Below are positions 55,230-64,000 of a stretch of DNA of 64,000 nt, one piece after another (within the stretch, counting starts at the first letter, position 1; each line of letters begins with the position of its first letter). Both the position numbers and the translations under genes were made by a program. The DNA lies in assembly GCA_002162955.1 (NCBI GenBank), contig MABD01000018.1:248001-312000 (forward strand), read 5' to 3'. The DNA comes from Gammaproteobacteria bacterium 45_16_T64. Its GTDB lineage: Bacteria > Pseudomonadota > Gammaproteobacteria > Pseudomonadales > Ketobacteraceae. The notes beneath the pieces are model-generated. The model searched no databases. It was not told the origin of the DNA and saw only the letters and a list, made by a program, of their open reading frames with translations.

Positions 55230-56792
55230 CTACAGTTCTTCTGCAACTAAGGATAGTTCCACACGTGGTAGCCGGTAATTAAGCGATCGACTGCTTTCAC
55301 CGGGCATCTTCGGCAATGGTCTTTCTGCTCCGTAACCTACCGCTCGAAGCCGATGCTTATCAATGCCATACGTTGCGACAAAATATTCTGCAACAGACAC
55401 CGCTCGAGATTGAGACAGTGCTTTATTTGCATCAGCATCACCCCGCAACCCTGTATGACCACCCACCACAAGCCTAAAGTTCGGATAGTGGGACATTTGC
55501 TTTGCTGCTTTATCGAGCTCTACTCGACTATCATCGTCCAGCACAGATGTACCACTCTGAAAATTAAGCAATCGATTTCGTAACGTGCCAACCTCTCGCG
55601 TTTGCAACCATGCATCTTCCGACAGTTTTGGAAAACTCTTAGTTAAAGAGTTTGCAAGGGGTTGGTCGGTAGTCTTCCCGAACCCTTGAGAGCTACCCGT
55701 GCGAAATAAACTCTCAACAACCTCTCGCTGGGTCAAACGGTAAGGGTTATTATCAGGTAACGGTGATGCAGAAAAATCGCCAGCTTCCAACAAGATATCC
55801 AAGGTCGCATCAATTGACTCCACTAACCCTTCCTGTGTATCAATGCCGTCCATTTTCACACCAAACCACGCTAGCGCATTTTCACTAAGCGTCGCCCAAT
55901 GAACACCTTTCAACACCTTCTTTGCCGCGTCTTTGCTAATAGAATCTCGCTGCGCCAACAAACTCACCAAAGCATCTGGGTCTTGCTTATAAGACTTAAG
56001 AGTTCGGAAATAGTTATACAATAAATCCGATACAACACTCTTGTTCTCTTGATAGTAATCTCGGTTCACCAGCAAAATATCCACCACAAGATTATGGGTA
56101 TCTTCAGTACCCAACACTTTTTGAATATTAGGGTTAGTAAGCGCCTTAGAAACGTCCGGCTCCCATAGCACTGCAGCATCAACTTTTTTATCAAGTAATT
56201 GCGCCAGTGCATCCGTTGAGCCATCAGTTTCGATCCGCCAAGCTCCTTTTTTATCGCTAAAGTGAGCAACATCAAAGTGTGAAGCAATCGCTTTCAAAAG
56301 GTGTTCGCTGGGCGAATTAGCGGTAAATCCTACTTTCAGTAGATTATTGGCTTTAAAGTTATCAATGGTCGTCGCACTGTCTTTCCAAGCAACCAGAGCA
56401 TCTCCGCCTTTGGATTCATCAATAACTGCGACAATTGCACCCGGGTAATTCACTTTATCGCCATTCAATAGATAGGAATCAACCGTTGCCACTGCAAAAT
56501 CGATTTTTCGCTTTTGCAGTTGCTTCATTCGCCCCGCGTAGTCAGCCTGGTCATCGATACAGTCCAATAAATATCCAGACTGACGCATTCGTTTTTTCAT
56601 TTCACCGGAACATAGGGGTAAATATCCCACCCAATTATCGACGCCAATACGAATTTTCCCTTTAATATCTTTGGCGTCCGATGTACTCAGTTGAGTCAGG
56701 TCAACTTTCTCAACCAACACCGTTTTATAGGCGACCAAGCCAATGGCACCTACAAAGATCAGCAATAAGACAATTTTAACGTGTGTATTCAC
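55230..56792 (-). CDS. Substrate-binding-protein/OmpA fusion
   Basis: 520 residues from GTG 56792. N-terminal signal anchor (VKIVLLLIFVGAIGLVAYKT), then an NMT1/PhnD-like solute-binding domain (about 45-330: GKIRIGVDNWVGYLPLCSGE, KVGFTANSPSEHLLKAI, KVDAAVLWEPDVSKAL). The C-terminal OmpA peptidoglycan-binding domain (about 400-518) has LVVGGHTGLRGDADANKALSQ-type sequence and RAVGYGAERPL. The protein would span from the inner membrane to peptidoglycan while binding a small ligand. No ABC transporter partner is present. A second protein of the same design is two genes upstream (57625-59358). Confidence 0.82.
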   Translation of the reverse strand: MNTHVKIVLLLIFVGAIGLVAYKTVLVEKVDLTQLSTSDAKDIKGKIRIGVDNWVGYLPLCSGEMKKRMRQSGYLLDCIDDQADYAGRMKQLQKRKIDFAVATVDSYLLNGDKVNYPGAIVAVIDESKGGDALVAWKDSATTIDNFKANNLLKVGFTANSPSEHLLKAIASHFDVAHFSDKKGAWRIETDGSTDALAQLLDKKVDAAVLWEPDVSKALTNPNIQKVLGTEDTHNLVVDILLVNRDYYQENKSVVSDLLYNYFRTLKSYKQDPDALVSLLAQRDSISKDAAKKVLKGVHWATLSENALAWFGVKMDGIDTQEGLVESIDATLDILLEAGDFSASPLPDNNPYRLTQREVVESLFRTGSSQGFGKTTDQPLANSLTKSFPKLSEDAWLQTREVGTLRNRLLNFQSGTSVLDDDSRVELDKAAKQMSHYPNFRLVVGGHTGLRGDADANKALSQSRAVSVAEYFVATYGIDKHRLRAVGYGAERPLPKMPGESSRSLNYRLPRVELSLVAEEL

Positions 56793-56806
56793 CCAACATT
56801 CCTTGT

Positions 56807-57601
56807 TTAGTTAAACTCGTTAATACCAAATGCATCCAGCTCAGCCAGTACGTTTTCCAGCCCCGCTTTGAGTGCCTCGGGATTATCTGCAGACTTGTAA
56901 TAGGTTTTGCCCGGCTGATTAAGCGAATGACGCTGATCAATGCAAAATCCAATGGTATGTAATATTACTGGCGAGTCTTGATAGATTTCATCCACCATAT
57001 GCGTGGGATTCTCACCTACTGACGCGTCGCCGTCCGTGACAACCACCAAGTGATATTCGCCGTAACCTAGCTGTTTTTTGCCCTGCTCGGTCAATTTTTT
57101 AAACGCTTTATTCAATGCGGTTTTTAGCGGCGTACTGGATGTTGCAGTAACACGATTAACCTCATCAATAAACGCCGGCCGATTTTGTTGGCCCAATGGT
57201 AAGCGTTCATTAATTCCACGCTGGTCAAATGCCAACATACCAAGATTTGCGGTTGCTGGTATTGCACCTGAGAATGCCGCCAGCGCCTGCTTTGCCACTT
57301 CCATCTTAGTGCTGTTACCGGCACATTTTCGGCTCTCCATACTGCCTGAACCATCAAGAATAACGTAGTAGTTCACCGCCAAAGCATCATCAGCTAATTC
57401 TATTGGCTCTGACTCACTCACGTCAGGCCACGTATAATCCACCAACTTAGCAGGTGCCGCAGGTATTACCGGCATGGCCTCTTGCGTTGTAGGAAGCGAC
57501 CGAGACACGCTTTGTGAGTCGGTCGAATTACTATTGTCTTTACACCCACTGGCCCCTAGCATTGCTGCTACGGACAGTAATATCGATATTTTTTTCATCA
57601 T
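56807..57601 (-). CDS. VWA-domain lipoprotein
   Basis: 264 residues. Lipobox AMLGASGC (about residue 20). A von Willebrand A domain covers residues about 75-245 with an intact MIDAS: VILDGSGSMESRK (DxSxS), TATSSTPLKTAL (Thr) and LVVVTDGDASVGENP (Asp). It would bind a divalent cation and a protein partner at the membrane. It sits between the two SBP-OmpA fusion genes (14 and 23 bp gaps), so the three form a co-transcribed envelope module. Confidence 0.88.
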   Translation of the reverse strand: MMKKISILLSVAAMLGASGCKDNSNSTDSQSVSRSLPTTQEAMPVIPAAPAKLVDYTWPDVSESEPIELADDALAVNYYVILDGSGSMESRKCAGNSTKMEVAKQALAAFSGAIPATANLGMLAFDQRGINERLPLGQQNRPAFIDEVNRVTATSSTPLKTALNKAFKKLTEQGKKQLGYGEYHLVVVTDGDASVGENPTHMVDEIYQDSPVILHTIGFCIDQRHSLNQPGKTYYKSADNPEALKAGLENVLAELDAFGINEFN

Positions 57602-57624
57602 AACACTCCAGTAGTTAAATCCTT

Positions 57625-59358
57625 TTATAACGGTGAAAACACAGAGGATTCAGCCTCTACTTGGATGATACGAAACACAACACGCATATTGCTGCGCCAC
57701 TCTTGTTCAGTTTTTGGTGCACAAGGATCGCTACCACAGATGCCAGTATTCGGCTGACTGATCCCTTGACCCACTACCGCAAACTGACCGGCATCTAATT
57801 TCACCTTGACACTATCGCCATACTCTATGAGTTTGCTTCGAACCGCGTTAGCACGCGTAAGGCTCAGATTTTTCGCTGACTGCTTAATTCGCTTAAGCAC
57901 AACACCGCTTTCTCCATTTTTCTTTTTCTTTAAATACCCCATAGGATCGCTGTGCCCTTCAATGGTAATCAATGCTCCGCCGTAAGTACTAGCCAGATTA
58001 ATTACATTGTTAAAAGAGTCCGCATAAAGATCCGTTGAGAAACTATTTTGATTGGGCTGAAAGAAAACCTCAAAGGTAAATAGCGTGCCATCATCTAAGG
58101 TTCCCTGTTGCTGCTTACGTGCAACCACCGCACTGACTTTCGCACTGTCGAAGCGAGAGGCTGTACTGGCCTTTGTGTTTAACAATCCAGCCTGTAGTCT
58201 TCCGTAATCCCAATTGGCATGTTCCAACGCAATGACTCCATTGAGCAAACCTAAAGACTTAAATTGCTGTTGAATATCTTGGCTCAATCGCGCCATATTT
58301 CTTGGGTAATTAGGATTCGTAAAGAATTTGACGTTTTCAGGGTAACCTGCAAACTCCATATCGGCATACAACCCTTCGCTATCAGCAATGGCTGTTTCAG
58401 AATCCAACAAGAATTTACCTGCCGCTTTTAACAGCGATTTCCGAGGCTTTCCACTGGATTTCATAATACCTTGCACCTGCTCTTGTGCTTTAAATAGCGC
58501 ATGCACAAGCTTCTCTACCTCAGCGCGATTACTCTGAAAGTAATCCGATCTCACCGCATAAATATCCGCGATAATACGGTTTGCCGTTTTAGTAGAGAGC
58601 ATAATTTTTGCACCCTTAATCGAATCTTCGGCACCAGTGCCTATCGTACCATTGGAGGTTAACGCCAATGCATCGGGAATAATCATCAATGCAGCATCGA
58701 TATTTGACTCATACAGTGCTGTCATCGGAGTATTATCGGTGCCCGTCAAATCAGGCAACCACTTCACTTTAATATCCTGCATGCTCAACCCAGAATCACT
58801 CAGGATCTTGGTAAGGTAATCCACATGAGGTCCATAGGCTTGCAACGCAACAGTTTTACCCTTGAGGTCACGCGCACTATTAATACCTGGCTTCACCACA
58901 AGTGCATCACCACCCGCTGACCACGTCAGCTGAGAAATAATAACTGGCTTTGTACGCGGGTCTTTTGACAGCACTTCTAAGGCTTGAGCGCACATACCCA
59001 ACGTACATCGCAGGTAAGGTGAATCACCACGCATATAAGATTCAACCTGCTTAACAAAGTTATCTTCACGCACTAATTGAAAATCGAGCCCAGCTTTACC
59101 AAACAGACTATTTGGTGCGGTCTTCAACGCTCCACCATTGGCATGAATGGTGGCAAACTCGGCTCCCCAGGTAATAATGGGCAAACGAGTCTGAGTTGAT
59201 TGTTTTACCGAACCAATCGAGGTGTTTATTACTGAGGCCAGGGGTTTGGCGTCGATATAACGCGGGGCTGCCACAGCTGTCGATGCGGCAATCAATGCCA
59301 CTATTGCTGTCACACTGACACATAAAGTCCTATTTAGACGGGTCATCATCCTTTTCAC
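57625..59358 (-). CDS. Substrate-binding-protein/OmpA fusion (first gene of cluster)
   Basis: 577 residues from GTG 59358 (GGAGG 6 bp upstream). Signal peptide TAIVALIAASTAVAA. Solute-binding domain of the NMT1/TauA-like kind (about 55-320: RLPIITWGAEFATIHANGG, LKGKTVALQAYGPHVDYLT, YESNIDAALMIIPDALAL). OmpA-like C-terminus (about 425-570: TFEVFFQPNQNSFSTDLYAD, LITIEGHSDPMG, NLSLTRANAVRSKLIEYGD) with QGISQPNTGICGSDP insertion and two extra cysteines. Its start faces the Fur-like region at 59574, about 215 bp away, but that box is closer to the divergent gene. Confidence 0.82.
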   Translation of the reverse strand: MKRMMTRLNRTLCVSVTAIVALIAASTAVAAPRYIDAKPLASVINTSIGSVKQSTQTRLPIITWGAEFATIHANGGALKTAPNSLFGKAGLDFQLVREDNFVKQVESYMRGDSPYLRCTLGMCAQALEVLSKDPRTKPVIISQLTWSAGGDALVVKPGINSARDLKGKTVALQAYGPHVDYLTKILSDSGLSMQDIKVKWLPDLTGTDNTPMTALYESNIDAALMIIPDALALTSNGTIGTGAEDSIKGAKIMLSTKTANRIIADIYAVRSDYFQSNRAEVEKLVHALFKAQEQVQGIMKSSGKPRKSLLKAAGKFLLDSETAIADSEGLYADMEFAGYPENVKFFTNPNYPRNMARLSQDIQQQFKSLGLLNGVIALEHANWDYGRLQAGLLNTKASTASRFDSAKVSAVVARKQQQGTLDDGTLFTFEVFFQPNQNSFSTDLYADSFNNVINLASTYGGALITIEGHSDPMGYLKKKKNGESGVVLKRIKQSAKNLSLTRANAVRSKLIEYGDSVKVKLDAGQFAVVGQGISQPNTGICGSDPCAPKTEQEWRSNMRVVFRIIQVEAESSVFSPL

Positions 59359-59573
59359 TTATTACCTCCGATGGTATCGAATCATAGTTATATAGATATG
59401 CTATCGCTTGACTGATTTTCAAGAGCTCGATATTACCACAAGAGAAGGAATAATCTTGTGATCATCACCAAGGTTGTATTTGACTATTTTTCAAACACTT
59501 ACTGATAATTCGATCATTTTTGAGGTTAGGCCCCCCTACAATGGGTGATGTAGCGGGCCTTACTACAATTTAT

Positions 59574-59595
59574 AACAAGAATCACTCTCATTATA
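59574..59595. promoter_or_regulatory. Fur-like box before the cytochrome pair
   Basis: AACAAGAATCACTCTCATTATA read on the other strand contains AATGAGAGTGATTCTTGTT, close to the Fur palindrome AATGAGAATNATTCTCATT. It lies 62-83 bp before the membrane cytochrome gene and 216 bp before the divergent SBP-OmpA gene. Confidence 0.6.
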
Positions 59596-59656
59596 TTCCG
59601 CATTTAGCGGTATAATTTACCTCTAATTCGTCCGTGATACGGTTGCCAAGGTTTTC

Positions 59657-60136
59657 ATGTCATCGCCACAATTACATCGATCTAGCCTACTCTCGATCAA
59701 AAAGTCCTGGGACAGCTATTTTACTCGACTTGCCTTTAAGAATAGAGCCGCAGAATGGACCGCTATTGCACTATTTTTCAGCGGATTGCTGCTGTGGGAC
59801 GTGCTACCTGTGGAATGGATGATTGCGCGCTGGTCATTAATAATACATATCATTGTGGGTATTTTGATTCTCCCCCTAACCACCGGCGTGTTCTGGCTCA
59901 GCCATCGCCAACTCATGCTCAAGAGCCAGAAACCACGATTACGACAAACCGGACGGGCTCTCGATTTTATCCTGGGTGGATGTTTTATCTCTGGGCTAGT
60001 TTTGACTTTTTTGGGAGATACCGGCAATCTGCCCGCAAGCCTGACAAGTGACGCGCACTTAATCAGTGGCCTGATAATGGGCCCAACGATGCTCATTCAC
60101 GCATGGCGATACTCTGTACTGCGCTTTCGCCATTGA
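59657..60136 (+). CDS. Four-helix b-type membrane cytochrome-like protein
   Basis: 159 residues with four membrane segments (about 36-52, 60-82, 100-117, 130-150). Histidines lie in or next to them in spaced pairs: SLIIHIIVGILILP with FWLSHRQ (about 18 apart), and DAHLISGLIMGP with MLIHAWRYS (about 15 apart), the arrangement expected for two bis-His hemes, as in b561/DUF4405-like proteins. It precedes the hexaheme cytochrome by 38 bp, so it is the likely inner-membrane electron donor. A Fur-like site lies upstream. Confidence 0.65.
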   Translation: MSSPQLHRSSLLSIKKSWDSYFTRLAFKNRAAEWTAIALFFSGLLLWDVLPVEWMIARWSLIIHIIVGILILPLTTGVFWLSHRQLMLKSQKPRLRQTGRALDFILGGCFISGLVLTFLGDTGNLPASLTSDAHLISGLIMGPTMLIHAWRYSVLRFRH

Positions 60137-60174
60137 TTCGCTAGCGCCAATTTGACCCAGGAACACCCTTCTAG

Positions 60175-63123
60175 ATGAATCTATTGCGGCCTTTTCTATG
60201 TGTATTGTGTGTTTTATTCAGTGTTAATGGTCAAACACAAACGATAGATAGCCCAGCAGTCAGTAGTAGCAGCTTGCAGTGGTCTCAAGATCGCCACACC
60301 ATTTACTCCGCTAATCTATGGCATGGCAGCATTAGCCAGCGCGCCGCCGCACCTGAGCATTCTCAGCTCCCCCCCCAACAACTCAGCCTGGGCAAAGATA
60401 TTAGGCGCATCGCCATTAATCACCAACAACAGGAGTTAATGGCAACCGATTACCTCAATAATGAAACCATCTGGGTAGACTTAAAAAGCTGGTCAATAAA
60501 ACAACGCATCCCTACGGGGCAGCGACCCTTTGGAGTTGTCTACCAAGCCAGTCATGATCGTTACTGGGTCAGCATTTTTGAAGATCATCAGTTATTGGCA
60601 ATTCAAGATGGGGAGATCATCCACTCGATCTCAACCCTAGATACGCCACGCGGACTTGCATTGCTGGATGACCGGCTTTTTGTCACTCACAGTATGACTG
60701 GGCAACTCTCGATTTATGATGTTTCATCACTACCTGAGAAACCCACAACCGTCATTTCACTTGCGGAAATACAGCATACCGATGAAACCGTTTCACAAGG
60801 CTTACCAAGACTATTGGATGACATTGCCATCAGCCCCAACGGCAAAGAAGCCTGGCTGCCACATGTATTGTGGAATTTTGACCATAAGTTTCAATTTCAA
60901 TCCACGGTATTCCCAGCGGTATCCGTTATCGAGCTCACCCCAGGTCATGAGAAGGAACGCATTGACCATCGTAAAGAACTGTTCAAAACGATTAATATTG
61001 TCAGCAAAAACAGAACACGTATTGTGTCCAACCCCGCCGATGCTGAATTCTCAGCCTCTGGGAAAAAAGTCTACATTAGCCTATCAGGTTCCGACGATAT
61101 TATCGTATTTGATCGCTCGCGCAGCGGAAAAAGCAATAAGAAACGCCACCGTCGCAAAAAACACAGCGGCGGTGCCAAGGCCTCTCAAATCTACCGTCAT
61201 ACGCCAGAGCAAAACCCGAGAGGTTTGTTGATTCATGGCAATACGCTTTGGGTACAACAAGCCATATCACATACTCTCACTACCTTTGATAGGGGGGGGG
61301 ACAATGCCTTTGATCGCCTGCGCTTACACGATACGACTCAACATTTATTAACGCCGACTAACGCACTGTCGGTCCCCCACATAGACAGCATCGATCGAGG
61401 CCGGGCCCTGTTTCACTCCGCAAACACCGACCTAAATCCAGCGCACCCTATCGCAGGTGATTTTTGGATGAGCTGTAACAGCTGCCACTTGGACGGATTT
61501 AATTTCACCAATCAATATTTGCTAGAGGCTTACGGGCAAGACAAGAAAAAAGATGCCCGCGTTGGCCACACCGATTTGGACAATATGATCAGTGGTGACT
61601 TTATTACAGATTACCTCAATATTATCCAGAAAACCCAAGGCGGTATGGGCGAAGACGATAGAGATGGCGCGGTATTGATTAGCCCCCAACAAGCCCCGGA
61701 TGAGATAATGGACGACATGATGGATTTACATCATTTTGTCACCTTGCCCCACAACCTTCCCTTTGTCGCCACCTGGCTACGAACAGATGAAAAAACGCCG
61801 ATACATCCCAAAGAATTCACCAACTCAGCTCAGTGCGCTGAATGTCATCAACCCATTTTTGATCAATGGGCCGATTCCAATCACCGCCTAATGGGAGAAT
61901 CCAACCCTTACTTTATGACATTACTTGAGATTGCCGGTAAAGAAGAAGGGGAGAGTTTTAAGGATTGGTGCCTAGGCTGTCACATGCCGAACAATGTTCT
62001 GAGCAATACACCTATATCCAACAATGGCCATATGTTTGAAAAGAATGGCGCCACACTAAAAACGGCCCTCGCCAATAAACAACCCGATCTCGATGAAGGT
62101 ACAGGCTGCCTATTCTGCCACCGCATTATGTCCCTGGAAGATGCCGGTGGGAACGCCGCATTCACCGTGAATTTATCCGATCGCGATCACTATGTTGGCG
62201 AAAAGGAAACCGATTCGACACTTCTACAATGGTTTGCCAGTCGACAGATCAATAGCAAACCAGGCGCTCACAAGGCTTCCTATATAAAGCCATTTTATGA
62301 CGACCCTACACTTTGCAAGAGCTGTCATAACGAATTTGCCCCTGGGACTGGTGCAATGATCGTTGATACATTTGGCGAATGGGAAAGCTCCTCATACAAC
62401 AACCCCAGTGACCCAGCACAACATAAAACCTGTATCGACTGCCATATGCATGGCGATATCGCACAGATAGGAAATAACATTCCAGGCCTCTCGACTCAAC
62501 GGGGCACCGCCAAGCAGAATGTTGCCACCCATCAATTTACCGGCGCTAACCACCACCTTGTTGGTCTACGTAATAAGCAACAAGAGGCCATGAGCATTCA
62601 GCTATTACGTTCAGCTGCCACACTGGAGCAACATGTTGGGGTCCAACGAGATGACTCATCAGCGCTTATCGTTTCCGTAAAAAATGTGGGTGCGGGCCAC
62701 TCCCTGCCCACTGGCGTAGCGGACTTCCGCCAATTCTGGCTAGAAGTCATCATGAGAGATGTGGATGGCAATATCGTTTTCAGCTCAGGTGTCGCTGATG
62801 ACGAAGGCAACTTACCCACTGATACCCGGCTATTTATGAAAGTCATGGGGGATACTATGGGGCAACCCGTTGGTTTACGCTTCTGGCGCTACAGCCAGCT
62901 ACTTAGCGACACCCGCATTCCCGCCAATGGCTCTAGGGAAGAACGCTTTTCAATACCCCATTCAGCTCAACCTATTACCATAAATACACGCCTGCTCTAT
63001 CGTATTTACCCCCAATGGATTACCCGGCAAGTGCAAGTCAACCAGCCTGACTTGCCTACCCCGCCCATCGTAGAATTGTCATCTATCACGAGTGTATTGT
63101 CACTTCCGGCTACCCTGAAGTAA
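60175..63123 (+). CDS. Exported beta-propeller/hexaheme c-type cytochrome
   Basis: 982 residues with a signal peptide (FLCVLCVLFSVNG). Residues about 35-400 form a YVTN-like beta-propeller (DIRRIAINHQQQELMATDYL, RQRPFGVVYQAS-like strands). The first heme site, CNSCH at 434, lies in a MauG/peroxidase-like setting (RGRALFHSANTDLNP). Five further CxxCH sites follow at 554, 599, 645, 714 and 753, with many extra histidines (THQFTGANHHLVGL). The C-terminal 200 residues are beta-rich. It should carry electrons in the periplasm or at the cell surface, fed by the upstream b-type protein. A run of nine G (61292-61300) lies in the coding sequence (about codons 373-375). Confidence 0.85.
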   Translation: MNLLRPFLCVLCVLFSVNGQTQTIDSPAVSSSSLQWSQDRHTIYSANLWHGSISQRAAAPEHSQLPPQQLSLGKDIRRIAINHQQQELMATDYLNNETIWVDLKSWSIKQRIPTGQRPFGVVYQASHDRYWVSIFEDHQLLAIQDGEIIHSISTLDTPRGLALLDDRLFVTHSMTGQLSIYDVSSLPEKPTTVISLAEIQHTDETVSQGLPRLLDDIAISPNGKEAWLPHVLWNFDHKFQFQSTVFPAVSVIELTPGHEKERIDHRKELFKTINIVSKNRTRIVSNPADAEFSASGKKVYISLSGSDDIIVFDRSRSGKSNKKRHRRKKHSGGAKASQIYRHTPEQNPRGLLIHGNTLWVQQAISHTLTTFDRGGDNAFDRLRLHDTTQHLLTPTNALSVPHIDSIDRGRALFHSANTDLNPAHPIAGDFWMSCNSCHLDGFNFTNQYLLEAYGQDKKKDARVGHTDLDNMISGDFITDYLNIIQKTQGGMGEDDRDGAVLISPQQAPDEIMDDMMDLHHFVTLPHNLPFVATWLRTDEKTPIHPKEFTNSAQCAECHQPIFDQWADSNHRLMGESNPYFMTLLEIAGKEEGESFKDWCLGCHMPNNVLSNTPISNNGHMFEKNGATLKTALANKQPDLDEGTGCLFCHRIMSLEDAGGNAAFTVNLSDRDHYVGEKETDSTLLQWFASRQINSKPGAHKASYIKPFYDDPTLCKSCHNEFAPGTGAMIVDTFGEWESSSYNNPSDPAQHKTCIDCHMHGDIAQIGNNIPGLSTQRGTAKQNVATHQFTGANHHLVGLRNKQQEAMSIQLLRSAATLEQHVGVQRDDSSALIVSVKNVGAGHSLPTGVADFRQFWLEVIMRDVDGNIVFSSGVADDEGNLPTDTRLFMKVMGDTMGQPVGLRFWRYSQLLSDTRIPANGSREERFSIPHSAQPITINTRLLYRIYPQWITRQVQVNQPDLPTPPIVELSSITSVLSLPATLK

Positions 63124-63176
63124 AAATTCCTGTGCTAAGGTAAATTTCGTCGCTAGAAAAAACGTAGGAAAACACG

Positions 63177-64000
63177 ATGAATAATAGAACGCCAATTAGC
63201 CACTCATTCCTCATCAACAATAAAAATATGAATGTCTATGAATGGCCTGGGGAAGGCGACCCCATTCTATTACTCCACGCCACCGGGTTTCACGCTCGCT
63301 GCTGGGACCAAGTCATTCATCAACTCCCCAACGCCCCCATTTATGCTGTTGATGCGTTGTGCCATGGGCAGAGCGATAGCATCGACCCACCTTATAGTTG
63401 GCTGGATTTCTCGAGCCACTTAGAAGCACTACTAAACACGCTTGGCATTAATAATATTACCGGCGTTGGGCACTCATTTGGTGGACATTTACTCACACTA
63501 GCTTGCGCCAACATACCCGAGCGTTTTAAGCGTGCGCTATTATTAGACCCCGTCATCGGCAATCCGGATTATATAAAGCATTGGCAAAAAGGGGCACAGA
63601 CCAATAACCCCGTCGCCAAACGGCGTAATCAATGGAGCTCGGTGGAAGAACTGCACAAACAACTTGGTGGCAAGGTACCTTATAGCACTTGGGCACCAGA
63701 AGTATTTAACGACTATTGCCAATTTGGATTAAGCCTCTCAGATAGCCATGACGGATACCAGCTGGCCTGCCCTCCGGCATGTGAAGCTGCCATTTACGGA
63801 ACCATTGGCGCCGAAACCATCTACAGCAAGCTATCTCGCATTCAGGTTCCTACAACGATTATTCGCGCTAAAGAACGTACCGCTGACGATGCGATGTTTG
63901 ATTTTAGGCCCAGCCCAACCTGGACTGAGCTGGCAAAACAATTCCCCAACGCCAAAGATATTTATTGCGCCGATAGAACGCATTTTTTCCCAATGGAAGA
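63177..64000 (+). CDS. Alpha/beta-hydrolase (partial, cut by window end)
   Basis: ATG 63177 follows GTAGGAAAACAC and the frame is open to the window edge (274 codons). Features: PILLLHATGFHARCWDQVI (oxyanion region), IYAVDALCHGQSDS (the family's DxRGHG position), GVGHSFGGHLLTLACANIPE with the nucleophile Ser in GHSFGG, TIIRAKERTADD and a probable catalytic His in DRTHFFPM. It resembles epoxide hydrolase/haloperoxidase-like or esterase members of the family; the substrate is unknown. It follows the hexaheme gene after about 53 bp on the same strand and may be co-transcribed. Confidence 0.85.
   Translation, partial: MNNRTPISHSFLINNKNMNVYEWPGEGDPILLLHATGFHARCWDQVIHQLPNAPIYAVDALCHGQSDSIDPPYSWLDFSSHLEALLNTLGINNITGVGHSFGGHLLTLACANIPERFKRALLLDPVIGNPDYIKHWQKGAQTNNPVAKRRNQWSSVEELHKQLGGKVPYSTWAPEVFNDYCQFGLSLSDSHDGYQLACPPACEAAIYGTIGAETIYSKLSRIQVPTTIIRAKERTADDAMFDFRPSPTWTELAKQFPNAKDIYCADRTHFFPME

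Noticed and set aside
60716-61231. 171-codon frame inside the hexaheme cytochrome gene
   Set aside because: Another frame of the beta-propeller region; it lacks a start signal and any motif.

Overview
The window looks like a chromosome segment of a marine-type gammaproteobacterium of the Pseudomonadales sensu lato (Pseudomonas relatives or the Cellvibrionales/Spongiibacteraceae side). The main evidence is the gene order sfsA - dksA - gluQ - (small gene) - cbrA - cbrB - ... - pcnB - folK - panB - panC, which is the order known from Pseudomonas. Signalling genes are dense, there are several candidate Fur boxes, and base composition is moderate. I recognise no rRNA, tRNA or CRISPR array. Species and database homology could not be checked.

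Layout. (1) 1-3.7 kb, minus strand: an Old Yellow Enzyme-type reductase (cut by the window edge) with its NemR-like TetR repressor and two matching operators, a LysR regulator, a small exported protein and sfsA. (2) 4.1-16.7 kb, plus strand: the conserved core. dksA, gluQ, a 58-residue cbrX-like gene overlapping the sensor kinase cbrA, and cbrB come first. bfd and two bacterioferritin subunits with complementary active sites sit between cbrB and pcnB. The long gap before pcnB holds a clear sigma-54 promoter, TGTTAC/GTAACA hexamers upstream of it, and a roughly 345-nt A-rich RNA packed with AAYAAY repeats and ending in a terminator. This is a convincing CrcZ-like Hfq-titrating small RNA in the syntenic place. 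pcnB, folK, panB, panC and a TudS/DUF523 gene follow. (3) 16.8-24.5 kb: a five-gene plus-strand operon flanked by two decayed IS6-family copies in direct orientation. It encodes a DUF2490-like outer-membrane protein, an ATP-grasp ligase, a sensor-MFS fusion, a PF04392-type binding protein and an unknown membrane protein, and it looks like transferred cargo. (4) 24.8-35.4 kb: a LysR regulator, a small Cys-rich gene behind a Fur box, a lipase-like lipoprotein, cinA, an exported protein with two jelly-roll-like repeats, a broken LysR remnant, an OmpR-type two-component pair, an RTX-tailed lipoprotein and a DUF2325 gene behind a Fur box. (5) 35.4-48.1 kb: signalling. A UrtA-like lipoprotein is translationally coupled to a hybrid kinase, followed by a MerR-headed protein, cheD, a DUF924 gene, a 7TMR-DISM hybrid kinase and a REC-PAS-GGDEF-EAL protein. 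(6) 48.2-51.3 kb: a membrane cytochrome c diverging from a 669-residue exported protein. (7) 51.3-59.4 kb, minus strand: a six-gene cluster of two binding-protein/OmpA fusions, a VWA lipoprotein, an XpaC-like coiled-coil membrane protein, TelA and an unknown 611-residue protein. (8) 59.6-64 kb, plus strand: a Fur-box-preceded b-type membrane cytochrome and a beta-propeller hexaheme cytochrome with a G9 tract, then an alpha/beta hydrolase cut by the window end.

How the genes work together: CbrA/CbrB probably drives the CrcZ-like RNA to relieve Hfq/Crc repression of catabolic genes. Four Fur-like sites suggest an iron regulon (bfd, the small Cys-rich gene, the DUF2325 gene and the cytochrome pair). 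The best candidates for undescribed systems are the IS6-flanked ligase/exporter island, the SBP-OmpA/VWA/TelA envelope cluster and the Fur-linked hexaheme module.
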